This document shows, piece by piece, positions 1-5,147 of a DNA stretch of 11,320 bases. Source of the DNA: Actinomycetota bacterium (GTDB taxonomy: Bacteria > Actinomycetota > Actinomycetes > Acidothermales > Acidothermaceae); the NCBI GenBank assembly GCA_003134755.1, contig PLCK01000069.1, positions 1 through 11,320 of the forward strand. Direction: 5' to 3'. Every line of letters begins with the position of its first letter. The first letter of the stretch is position 1. The notes beneath the pieces were generated by a model. The model was not told where the DNA came from. It did not search any database and saw nothing but the letters and a program-made list of their open reading frames with translations. The position numbers and the translations under genes were made by a program.

Positions 1-818
1 AGGAGTTCGGCGGCTACGCGGCGTCCATGAGACTCGGGGTCGAGCGACTCGAAGCCGCCTTGCCCCGCATCGGCGAACTACCGCTCGGCGGCACCGCAGT
101 CGGAACCGGCATCAACACGCCACCAGGGTTCGCCGCACGGGTCATCGACATCTTGGCCACCACAATGCAGCTGCCGCTCTCCGAGGCCCGCAACCATTTC
201 GAGGCTCAGGGCTCGCGGGACGCGCTCGTCGAAGCGAGTGGCGTCCTGCGAGTCATCGCCGTGAGTCTCTACAAGATGGCCAACGACCTGCGCTGGATGT
301 CCTCAGGACCGCGCACGGGGCTCGCGGAGATCCACCTGCCCGACCTGCAACCGGGGTCGTCGATCATGCCGGGCAAGATCAACCCGGTGCTTCCCGAGGC
401 GGTGTGCCAGGTGGTCGCCCAGGTCATCGGAAACGACACCGCGATCGCATTTGGCGGCGCGGCGGGCAATCTCGAACTCAACGTGATGCTGCCCGTCATC
501 GCCCGCAACCTGCTCGAGTCGATCCGGCTCCTCGCCAACATCTCGCGGCTGCTCGCCGATCGCTGTATTGACGGCATCGAGGCGGACGTCGAGAGGTGCC
601 GCCTGTACGCCGAGTCCTCGCCGTCCATCGTCACGTCGTTGAACAAGTTCATCGGCTACGAGGAGGCCGCGAAGGTAGCCAAACTGTCGCTCGCCGAGAA
701 CAAGACGATCCGCCAAGTAGTCGTCGAGCGCGGCTACGTGTCCCAAGGCCTGCTGTCGGAGGCCGATCTCGACGCGGCGCTCGACGTACTGGCGATGACG
801 CGCCGCCCGGAGCACTGA
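1..818 (+). CDS. fumC: Class II fumarate hydratase, C-terminal part (5' end outside window)
   Basis: Fumarase interconverts fumarate and malate in the TCA cycle, as a cytosolic homotetramer. The reading frame is open from base 3, so the gene begins before the window; about 271 C-terminal residues are present of a family length near 465-475. Visible landmarks are GGTAVGTGINT, the family signature GSSIMPGKIN (bases 354-383) with the catalytic-loop serines, and the C-terminal stretch ESSPSIVTSLNKFIGYEEAA. The continuation of the signature as NPVLPEAV, and the C-terminal KTIRQVVVERG...DLDAALDVLAM, match mycobacterial fumarase (Rv1098c) as recalled. Aspartate ammonia-lyase is the close alternative in this superfamily, but the overall match favours fumarase. 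The gene is followed directly by a two-hairpin terminator and by a convergent gene. Confidence 0.93.
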   Translation, partial: EFGGYAASMRLGVERLEAALPRIGELPLGGTAVGTGINTPPGFAARVIDILATTMQLPLSEARNHFEAQGSRDALVEASGVLRVIAVSLYKMANDLRWMSSGPRTGLAEIHLPDLQPGSSIMPGKINPVLPEAVCQVVAQVIGNDTAIAFGGAAGNLELNVMLPVIARNLLESIRLLANISRLLADRCIDGIEADVERCRLYAESSPSIVTSLNKFIGYEEAAKVAKLSLAENKTIRQVVVERGYVSQGLLSEADLDAALDVLAMTRRPEH

Positions 819-821
819 CAG

Positions 822-841
822 CCGACCTATCTCTAGGTCGG
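822..841 (+). terminator. Short hairpin just after the fumarase stop codon
   Basis: Perfect 8-bp inverted repeat CCGACCTA / TAGGTCGG with a 4-base loop (TCTC), starting 4 bases after the fumarase stop. No T-run follows. It probably acts together with the stronger hairpin at 850-884. Confidence 0.5.
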
Positions 842-849
842 ACGCAAGA

Positions 850-884
850 AAGTGGCTGGCACCCCCCGATGGTGCCAGCCACTT
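850..884. terminator. Strong hairpin between convergent genes, likely bidirectional terminator
   Basis: Perfect 14-bp inverted repeat AAGTGGCTGGCACC (850-863) and its complement (871-884) with a 7-base loop. It lies between the fumarase stop (818) and the convergent transglycosylase-like gene stop (917). The stem begins with AA and ends with TT, but real T-runs are weak on both sides, as is common in high-GC actinobacteria. It is placed to end transcription from both sides. Confidence 0.75.
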
Positions 885-916
885 CGTCTGTTTCCGGTCC
901 ACGCGGACCCGGTGAA

Positions 917-1663
917 TCAGTAGGACAGGTGCCGCTTCCAGTAGGACCAGGCGTTACATGGGCTTCCGTAGCGCTCGGCGATGTACCCGAGGCCCCACTG
1001 AACCTGGGTGACCGGGTTTACCCGCCAGTCGGCCCCGGCGTTGGCCATCTTCGAAGCCGGAAGCGCCTGTGGGATGCCGTACGCCCCAGAACGACTGTTG
1101 CGGATCGTGGTCTGGAACCTGCTCTCACGCTGCCACAGGTTGCTGAGGCACGACCACTGCTCACCGCTCCAGCCACGTTCGGCGGCCAGCGCGCGAGCGA
1201 TGTCACGAGGGCTGCCCGACACGGCGGCCAGAGTCGACGAACGCGACTGCACCTTCAGCGGTCCCGGCGCCGGCGACTGCGCGCCAGCCGGGATCGTTGC
1301 GGAAGAAGCGGTCGTGCCGAAGACCGCGTCCTTGCTGGCCTGTGCAGCAGCTGCCGCACCGATCAATGCACTGCCGACCACTCCGAGATGCATCGCTGAA
1401 TCGAGTTGTTGCATGACGCTCGGCGTGACGCCGAACGAAACCCCTTCGTGCGAGCCGCTGACTGTCAACAGATCGGGAGCACTATTGGCACCGTTAGCGA
1501 CGGTGTCGTCGTGAACTGCTTGAGAAGTGTCCGTCGTCGCACCCGTCGCCGCTGCGGCGCCGGTAGACGACTCGGTCGCGAGGCCCGCGACCACACACAA
1601 TGCGAGAACGACGCTTGCCGTGCCAGAGGCAACGACCGCGCCGCGCGCCGGGATCCGGCTCAT
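917..1663 (-). CDS. Secreted lytic transglycosylase-like (aggregation-promoting-factor C-terminal-like) protein
   Basis: Predicted cell-wall hydrolase of 248 residues that would cleave peptidoglycan glycan strands outside the cell. Residues 8-30 form a hydrophobic signal segment followed by an Ala/Thr-rich linker. Residues about 150-248 are an SLT/Rpf-like lysozyme-fold domain of a type frequent in actinobacteria. Glu180 in LWQRESRF is the presumed catalytic acid, followed by SGAYGIPQALP and NPVTQVQWGLGYIAERYGSPCNAW. Cys172 and Cys236 could form a disulfide. I chose the ATG at 1663 because it opens the signal peptide and has AAAGGA nine bases upstream. The frame stays open back to 1879, but that extension has no signal-like start and crosses structured leader DNA. 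It is not a canonical Rpf domain, so the rpf name is not used. The leader suggests regulation by an attenuator and a CRP-type factor. Confidence 0.85.
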   Translation of the reverse strand: MSRIPARGAVVASGTASVVLALCVVAGLATESSTGAAAATGATTDTSQAVHDDTVANGANSAPDLLTVSGSHEGVSFGVTPSVMQQLDSAMHLGVVGSALIGAAAAAQASKDAVFGTTASSATIPAGAQSPAPGPLKVQSRSSTLAAVSGSPRDIARALAAERGWSGEQWSCLSNLWQRESRFQTTIRNSRSGAYGIPQALPASKMANAGADWRVNPVTQVQWGLGYIAERYGSPCNAWSYWKRHLSY

Positions 1664-1731
1664 CGAGAAGTGTCCTTTCAAGAGCAAGCGTGTGTTGCAC
1701 AACTGGAGCAGCACATACTTGTTGGGCACCC

Positions 1732-1760
1732 AAAAACCGGACCGCGATCGATCCGGTCTT
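1732..1760 (-). terminator. Intrinsic terminator-like hairpin in the leader of the transglycosylase-like gene
   Basis: Read on the minus strand, AAGACCGGATCG pairs with CGGTCCGGTTTT across an ATCG loop: a 12-bp stem with two G-T wobbles, ending in a run of five T. It lies about 70 bases upstream of the start codon of the gene it precedes, not after a gene, so it looks like an attenuator. An ordinary terminator of an unseen upstream transcript is the alternative. Confidence 0.6.
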
Positions 1761-1853
1761 GTGCCGCGGCGCGATAGCGCGTTGGAGGGCGGCACGTCGT
1801 ACATCGCGCCGGTTAACCGGATCGAATGCACGGGATGTGGTCCCAGCATGCAT
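1732..1853 (-). promoter_or_regulatory. Structured 5' leader: four successive hairpins before the transglycosylase-like gene
   Basis: Minus-strand order: a stem ATGCA/TGCAT enclosing GGGA/TCCC (1826-1853); the perfect palindrome CCGGTTAACCGG (1809-1820); a stem GTGCCGC/GCGGCAC (1761-1795) enclosing GCGC/GCGC; then the terminator-like hairpin at 1732-1760. Leaders that end in a terminator upstream of cell-wall hydrolase genes are typical of riboswitch control, and actinobacterial rpf-type genes often carry a c-di-AMP (ydaO) riboswitch. The ydaO core sequences I know (GCCGAATCC, GGAGGAACC) are not visible, so the class is not assigned. Expression control by premature termination is inferred. 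Confidence 0.45.
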
Positions 1854-1883
1854 GACTCGACGCACGGAAGCCAAATCACATTG

Positions 1884-1899
1884 CGTGAGTGATGTCACA
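1884..1899. promoter_or_regulatory. CRP/GlxR-type binding site
   Basis: CGTGA-GTGATG-TCACA matches the CRP-family consensus TGTGA-N6-TCACA at 9 of 10 positions. More half-sites crowd nearby: TCACA at 1876-1880 and TGTGA at 1912-1916 and 1921-1925. Known background: M. tuberculosis Rv3676 (CRP) controls rpfA, and corynebacterial GlxR controls rpf genes. A cAMP-linked activator of the downstream (minus-strand) wall-hydrolase gene is therefore plausible. Confidence 0.5.
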
Positions 1900-2153
1900 A
1901 ATGCGGTCAGGTGTGAATGTTGTGACAAGTGAGCACAAAATCGAGCCCACAAGGCGTGAAAAACTTGCCTTGGCGGCACCCGCCGGCACCGCACTCTTCG
2001 CGTCCGAGCAGTGACTCTTCGTAAGAGTGTGCCTTACGGCGCTTTGTCGATACGTGGAGTTATGCCCTCGACAGCCACCGCGACTGTCAGCTCGAGGTCA
2101 GAGAACCAGTGCTGCAGCAAAGGGGTTACGTGCGCGAACATCGAAGGCGCGTA

Positions 2154-2191
2154 TATCTCGATGTCGAGATACATGTCTCGAGATCGAGATA
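2154..2191. promoter_or_regulatory. Tandem pair of 18-bp palindromic operators
   Basis: First copy (2154-2171) is TATCTCGA-TG-TCGAGATA, a perfect 8-bp inverted repeat. Second copy (2174-2191) is TGTCTCGA-GA-TCGAGATA, with one mismatch. Two bases separate them, giving an exact 20-bp period, about two helical turns, so two dimers could bind the same face. The architecture suits a winged-helix dimer such as a MarR- or PadR-family repressor; the protein is not identified. It lies 3' of the prenyltransferase gene and about 490 bp upstream of the transglycosylase start. Confidence 0.55.
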
Positions 2192-2252
2192 CCTTTGGCC
2201 GATCGTAACTGACGCAGGCGAGCGAGTTCGGGAGAGCAATTCGAACGCGGCG

Positions 2253-3014
2253 TCACGCGCCGAAGCGACGCTCGCGTTCGGCGTACGCGCGGACCGCTCG
2301 CAAGAAGTCGACGTGTCGAAAATCGGGCCAATAGGCCTCGCAGAAAAACAACTCGGAATGAGCGGTCTGCCACAACAGGAAGCCCGACAATCGCTGCTCG
2401 CCCGACGTCCTGATTACCAGGTCGGGATCGGGCTGGCCTTTCGTATAGAGATGCTCGGCGATGTGATCGATATCGAGGAGATTGGCAAGGTCCTCGATAC
2501 TCGTCCCGCGGCTGGCGTGCTCGTGCAACAGCGACCTGACCGCGTCGGCGATCTCGCGACGTCCGCCGTATCCCACGGCGACGTTCACTATCAGGCCGCC
2601 GACGTCGGCCGTGGCGTCCTGGGCCTCCTTCAGCGACCGGGCGGTCGCGTCGGGCAGCAGGTCGAGGGCACCCACCGGGTTGATCCGCCAGCGTCGGGCG
2701 GCCGCCAGCTCGCGGACGGCACCCTCGATGATCTCGAGGAGCGGGGCGAGCTCGGCCTCGGCGCGGCTGAGGTTATCTGTCGAAAGCAGCCACAAAGTGA
2801 CCACTTCGATGCGCAATTCGGAGCACCAGCCGAGGAATTCGTCGATTTTCGCAGCACCCTTGCGATGCCCCGAGGCTACGCCGACGCCGAGCGCCTTCGC
2901 CCAGCGACGGTTTCCGTCGAGGATCACGCCAACGTGTCGGGGCACCAGATCCGGCGTCAGTGCCGCCACCAGCCGACGCTCGTACGCCCCATAAAGGATC
3001 GCACGGACGCCCAT
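2253..3014 (-). CDS. uppS: cis-prenyltransferase (isoprenyl transferase), Rv1086-like short-chain type
   Basis: Adds isopentenyl diphosphate in Z configuration to an allylic diphosphate. 253 residues, the normal length. Motifs: HVGVILDGNRRWA with catalytic Asp33, GHRKGA (His50), NVAVGYGGRREI (144-155), and DLVIRTSGEQRLSGFLLWQ (198-216) with the pyrophosphate-binding arginines, then SELFFCEAYWPDF. In TLWLLSTDNL, Leu76 takes the place of Ala69 of E. coli UppS (TLYAFSSENW). A Leu there is the known short-chain determinant of Rv1086, which makes omega,E,Z-farnesyl diphosphate. The C-terminus FRHVDFLRAVRAYAERERRFG also resembles Rv1086. The product is therefore more likely a C15 precursor for decaprenyl phosphate than undecaprenyl diphosphate itself; the symbol uppS is the family name. 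The ATG at 3014 has GGAGG 12 bases upstream, a little far. Confidence 0.92.
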   Translation of the reverse strand: MGVRAILYGAYERRLVAALTPDLVPRHVGVILDGNRRWAKALGVGVASGHRKGAAKIDEFLGWCSELRIEVVTLWLLSTDNLSRAEAELAPLLEIIEGAVRELAAARRWRINPVGALDLLPDATARSLKEAQDATADVGGLIVNVAVGYGGRREIADAVRSLLHEHASRGTSIEDLANLLDIDHIAEHLYTKGQPDPDLVIRTSGEQRLSGFLLWQTAHSELFFCEAYWPDFRHVDFLRAVRAYAERERRFGA

Positions 3015-3050
3015 GGCGGGACGGCACCTCCGATCGCTGGCCTCGGGCGA

Positions 3051-3056
3051 ACCTTA
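3051..3056 (-). promoter_or_regulatory. Candidate -10 element for the prenyltransferase gene
   Basis: On the minus strand TAAGGT fits the actinobacterial TANNNT -10 pattern. A start site about 7 bases downstream would leave a leader of roughly 30 bases containing the GGAGG. I see no good -35, so this is tentative. Confidence 0.3.
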
Positions 3057-3118
3057 TCCCGCAAGCGGGCCAGCGGCTGATCAGGACGTGGCAGGACCCG
3101 CGTCCCTCACCGAGGCCC

Positions 3119-3643
3119 CTAGGACGCCGTCGGACCCGCGTCTCTGACCTGCTCGACGGTCCGCATCGCGTCCCGCAGCTGCCCGAGCCACTCCTGGGTG
3201 TTCTTGCCCACGAGCCGGACGCACCAGGCGAGCGCATCGCTGCGGCTGCGCGCAACACCGGCGTCGACAAGAGTGTCGAGCACCAACCGGTCACGCTGAC
3301 GCAGCCGCGTCATCACGGGTATCGACAGGCTGGTGAAGTGCTCACGCCGCTCACCGCACGACGCGCCCCAGGCGATCTTGCGACCGAAACGGTGCTCAGC
3401 CTCGTCGGCGATGGCCATCCGAGCCCCGCGGGTCTGCTCCCTGAAGGCCTTGATGCGCCCCGCCCACGCCGCAGCGCGCTCCTGCTCGCTGGTGTCAGTG
3501 TCGACCTCGGGCGACGGCAGCTCGCCGACGATCGTGATCTCTTCGCGGTCGACGATGACCTCAGGGGCCGCGACGAACCAATCAGACGGCAGCCGGCCGG
3601 CGAACCATCCGCGGGCGACCTCGTCAATGTCATGTGTAGTCAT
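3119..3643 (-). CDS. Conserved actinobacterial protein with ribbon-helix-helix-like C-terminus
   Basis: 174 residues, soluble, no signal peptide. Function not recognised. The N-terminal part contains RGWFAGRLPSDWF and VIVDREEITIVGELPSPEV, a pattern I associate with uncharacterised actinobacterial proteins. An acidic linker and a helix (about 52-88) follow. Residues 105-146 read as a strand (SLSIPVMTRL) and two helices (VLDTLVDAGVARSRSDALAWCVRLVG). The 'AGVARSRSDAL' turn resembles the DNA-binding ribbon-helix-helix of CopG/Arc-type proteins, so a DNA-binding role is inferred. No Shine-Dalgarno precedes the ATG at 3643; a promoter positioned to start transcription at the ATG suggests a leaderless mRNA. 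It is divergent from the redox operon and lies 104 bp upstream of the prenyltransferase gene on the same strand. Confidence 0.8.
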   Translation of the reverse strand: MTTHDIDEVARGWFAGRLPSDWFVAAPEVIVDREEITIVGELPSPEVDTDTSEQERAAAWAGRIKAFREQTRGARMAIADEAEHRFGRKIAWGASCGERREHFTSLSIPVMTRLRQRDRLVLDTLVDAGVARSRSDALAWCVRLVGKNTQEWLGQLRDAMRTVEQVRDAGPTAS

Positions 3644-3650
3644 GTAGCGA

Positions 3651-3666
3651 TGATTACATGATTACA
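3651..3666. repeat. Perfect tandem 8-bp repeat TGATTACA x2 over a promoter
   Basis: TGATTACA occurs twice head to tail with no gap. A second pair, TCATGT at 3630-3635 and 3640-3645 (10-bp period), covers the start codon next door. Ribbon-helix-helix proteins often bind short direct repeats, so this could be the autoregulatory operator of the gene at 3119-3643. Confidence 0.5.
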
Positions 3667-3678
3667 GTGCAAGCACAA
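3651..3678 (-). promoter_or_regulatory. Candidate leaderless promoter of the RHH-like gene
   Basis: On the minus strand TTGTGC (-35; + strand 3673-3678) and TAATCA (-10; + strand 3651-3656) are 16 bp apart. Seven bases separate the -10 from the ATG at 3643, so transcription would start at or beside the ATG. This agrees with the absence of a ribosome-binding site. The tandem repeat covers the -10. Confidence 0.45.
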
Positions 3679-3886
3679 CATCGCACCCGCTTCAGTTTGC
3701 TCGTGTTCGCTGGAGGCGAATTGGGTTGGGCCAGGCGGCGCAACGCCTGACGGCCGGATGGATGAACGAACTCTCATGTTCGCCTTACCGTTTGGTCACT
3801 GTCCCCTGCCGATGCTGCCGGTGGGGGTTAGCGCGGTGACCGGCACGTGGGGGAACGGACACCCAACGGAACGGCAGAGGAGACCC
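3667..3886 (+). promoter_or_regulatory. Intergenic region expected to hold the redox-operon promoter
   Basis: No supported gene. It separates the divergent RHH-like gene from the nine-gene operon. Elements seen: inverted repeats CAGGCG/CGCCTG (3732-3749) and CGAAC-TCTCAT-GTTCG (3767-3782); a possible -10 TACCGT (3786-3791) directly after the latter; direct repeats AACGGA at 3854-3859 and 3865-3870, 11 bp apart; and the ribosome-binding site AGAGGAG (3876-3882) for the gene at 3887. I cannot fix the promoter from these alone. Confidence 0.35.
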
Positions 3887-4465
3887 ATGCGAGGCAGCAC
3901 CCGCTTCATCGCAACCATCGCCGCCGGCGGCCTCGTCGCAGGCGGCGCGGTCGCCCTATCGCAGACGGCGACTTCGGCAAAGACCACCAAGACTGCGGTG
4001 TCGTCAACGACAGGCGCGGCGTCGAACACGGCGATGCAGAGACTCGTCGATGAAAGCGACCAGTTGCACGCAGCAGTCGATGCCGCGCGGGCGCAACTCG
4101 CCCCACTGACTGCCGCGCCCACGACTGCCGCAGACACCGTCGACAAGGCTGCGTTCCTCGCCCAGGCCCAGCAACTCGCGGCAGCCAAGGCCGCACTTGC
4201 CGCAGCCGAGCGACAACTCGCCGCCGACGACGCGCTATTGGCGAAGCTGCGGGGAGCAACGGGGCACGGCGCTCCGACGAACACCGGAGCAACGCGGGGC
4301 TCGACCTCGCAGACAGACGCGTCCGTCGCCGCAACCACTGAGGTCGAGGCGCCGGTACAGAACCCACCGCCTACCTACCAGACGCCGTCGCCTACGCGCA
4401 CCGCAACACGTACCAGCACCCCGACGCCTCGACCCACCCCCACGTATGGAGGCGGCGATGACTGA
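3887..4465 (+). CDS. Protein A: secreted or membrane-anchored coiled-coil protein with Thr/Pro-rich tail
   Basis: 192 residues, not recognised. Residues 6-24 are a hydrophobic signal or anchor segment (FIATIAAGGLVAGGAVALS) with possible cleavage at TATSA. Residues 47-122 are Ala/Leu/Gln-rich and probably coiled coil. Residues about 125-192 are a Thr/Pro-rich, probably disordered tail ending PTPTYGGGDD, with NTGAT at 132-136. I chose the ATG at 3887 because GAGGAG lies just upstream and a signal sequence follows; the frame is open back to 3758 but that extension is not signal-like. First gene of the redox operon, overlapping protein B by 8 bp. Its layout (anchor, short coiled coil, low-complexity tail) mirrors protein B. 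The role is unknown; an extracytoplasmic partner of the electron chain is inferred from position only. Confidence 0.75.
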   Translation: MRGSTRFIATIAAGGLVAGGAVALSQTATSAKTTKTAVSSTTGAASNTAMQRLVDESDQLHAAVDAARAQLAPLTAAPTTAADTVDKAAFLAQAQQLAAAKAALAAAERQLAADDALLAKLRGATGHGAPTNTGATRGSTSQTDASVAATTEVEAPVQNPPPTYQTPSPTRTATRTSTPTPRPTPTYGGGDD

Positions 4466-5147
4466 CAACCGGCCGAACGCCCTGATCGCCGAGCAGCAAC
4501 GGGTGCGCGGATCGCGTGCCACGACGGCGCGCGCTCTGACCCGTCGCCGCTTCCGTCGGCGGGTGCTGCCGCCGCTCGCTGTAACGTCCGCGGTTCTGCT
4601 TGGAACCGGCGGTGCGAGCGCGTGGGTGTACAACGCAATCGAACACAAGACGTCGACCGCGACGGGCTCCGACGCGACCGATCAGCTGTCGACACTCGAG
4701 CAATTGCGCGCGCAGCTCGCTGCGGATCAGCAGGCGTTGGCCGCGATCGCCGGCGCGCCCGCCGGCACTTTGCCAGCCGCGACCTCACCGTCGGCCGACG
4801 GCGGCACGTCCGCGGCCGGTCCGGCCTCCACGACGTCCGGCCCGCCGTCCGTCGCCGGACGACTCACACCAACGCGGCCTGCTGCGGGTGCCCCCAAGAC
4901 GTCAGGAACGGTCGCCACCGGCGGCCCAGCTGGCACCACCGCAGTTACCACGCATCCACCGGCGGCCGGGCAGACTCACCCGGCGGCAGGGCAACCGCAG
5001 CCACCTGCCGCACAACCGCCCCCGACCCAGGCACCCAAGCCTGCTCCGGCACCGGCACCGGCACCGGCGCCCGCGCCTGCTCCGGCTCCGCCACCGCCCG
5101 CGCCGAAACCGACTGTGCATGCGACGTCGGGCGCATCGGGTGGCTAG
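4458..5147 (+). CDS. Protein B: Tat-like signal, Pro/Ala-rich stalk, C-terminal SGAS motif
   Basis: 229 residues, not recognised. The basic N-region with TRRRFRRR (28-35) precedes a hydrophobic stretch VLPPLAVTSAVLLG and an AxA-type site GASA (52-55), fitting a twin-arginine signal. A short coiled coil follows (about 74-98, LEQLRAQLAADQQALAAIAG). Residues 100-220 are Ala/Pro/Thr-rich, including a run of alternating Pro-Ala at 195-210. The last residues are HATSGASGG. SGA(S/T) is the core of ApbE flavinylation sites, usually with Asp three residues before the Ser/Thr; here that residue is His. The ATG at 4458 has GGAGGC just upstream and overlaps the stop of protein A; the downstream ApbE gene starts inside its last codons. 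A flavinylated stalk protein is an inference; a simple wall-spanning anchor protein is the alternative. Confidence 0.75.
   Translation: MTDNRPNALIAEQQRVRGSRATTARALTRRRFRRRVLPPLAVTSAVLLGTGGASAWVYNAIEHKTSTATGSDATDQLSTLEQLRAQLAADQQALAAIAGAPAGTLPAATSPSADGGTSAAGPASTTSGPPSVAGRLTPTRPAAGAPKTSGTVATGGPAGTTAVTTHPPAAGQTHPAAGQPQPPAAQPPPTQAPKPAPAPAPAPAPAPAPAPPPPAPKPTVHATSGASGG
5046..5068 (+). repeat. CCGGCA hexanucleotide tandem repeat inside protein B
   Basis: Three exact CCGGCA units plus a partial fourth encode part of the Pro-Ala run of protein B. Being a multiple of three, changes in copy number would keep the frame and only vary the stalk length. Confidence 0.7.

Larger units (their letters stand above)
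1664..2252. other. 589-bp intergenic region without a supported gene
   Basis: No open frame here shows credible protein features on either strand. From the transglycosylase start upstream it holds: the ribosome-binding site (about 1673-1678), a terminator-like hairpin, three further hairpins, CRP-type half-sites at 1876-1925, small inverted repeats (CAAGGC/GCCTTG at 1950-1972, ACTCTT/AAGAGT at 2014-2028, GACAG/CTGTC at 2070-2088), and a tandem palindromic operator at 2154-2191. ACTCTTCG also recurs directly at 1993-2000 and 2014-2021, so the AAGAGT arm has two possible partners. No tRNA T-loop motif was found. The region looks regulatory, possibly with a lost or unrecognised small gene. Confidence 0.6.

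Noticed and set aside
596..1399. Long + strand open frame across the fumarase end, terminator and transglycosylase gene
   Set aside because: It is out of frame with fumarase, runs through two terminator hairpins and lies antisense to the transglycosylase gene; its composition is Arg/Pro-rich shadow sequence with no domain.
1664..1879. N-terminal extension of the transglycosylase-like protein to an ATG at 1879
   Set aside because: The ATG at 1663 has a good ribosome site and begins a signal peptide; the extension crosses the terminator-like hairpin and is not signal-like.
1664..1900. c-di-AMP (ydaO) riboswitch
   Set aside because: Expected from the gene type, but the core sequences GCCGAATCC and GGAGGAACC are not seen on the minus strand, so only a structured leader is claimed.
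1900..2252. tRNA or small protein gene in the gap
   Set aside because: No T-loop or acceptor-stem pattern, and the short open frames at 2011-2208 and 2027-2212 have no ribosome site or recognisable protein character.
2109..3080. 323-codon + strand open frame
   Set aside because: Antisense shadow of the cis-prenyltransferase gene, whose family motifs are unmistakable on the minus strand.
3758..3886. Upstream extension of protein A
   Set aside because: No ribosome site at 3758 and no signal-like sequence, whereas the ATG at 3887 follows GAGGAG and opens a hydrophobic signal segment.
4600..5139. Upstream extension of the ApbE frame
   Set aside because: It overlaps protein B in another frame and is very Arg/Pro-rich; the GTG at 5140 overlapping the protein B stop fits the operon pattern and the ApbE N-terminus.
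4900..5147. CRISPR-like or mobile repeat structure in the CG-rich region
   Set aside because: The repetition is codon-level Pro-Ala low complexity inside a coding frame, without spacers or terminal repeats.
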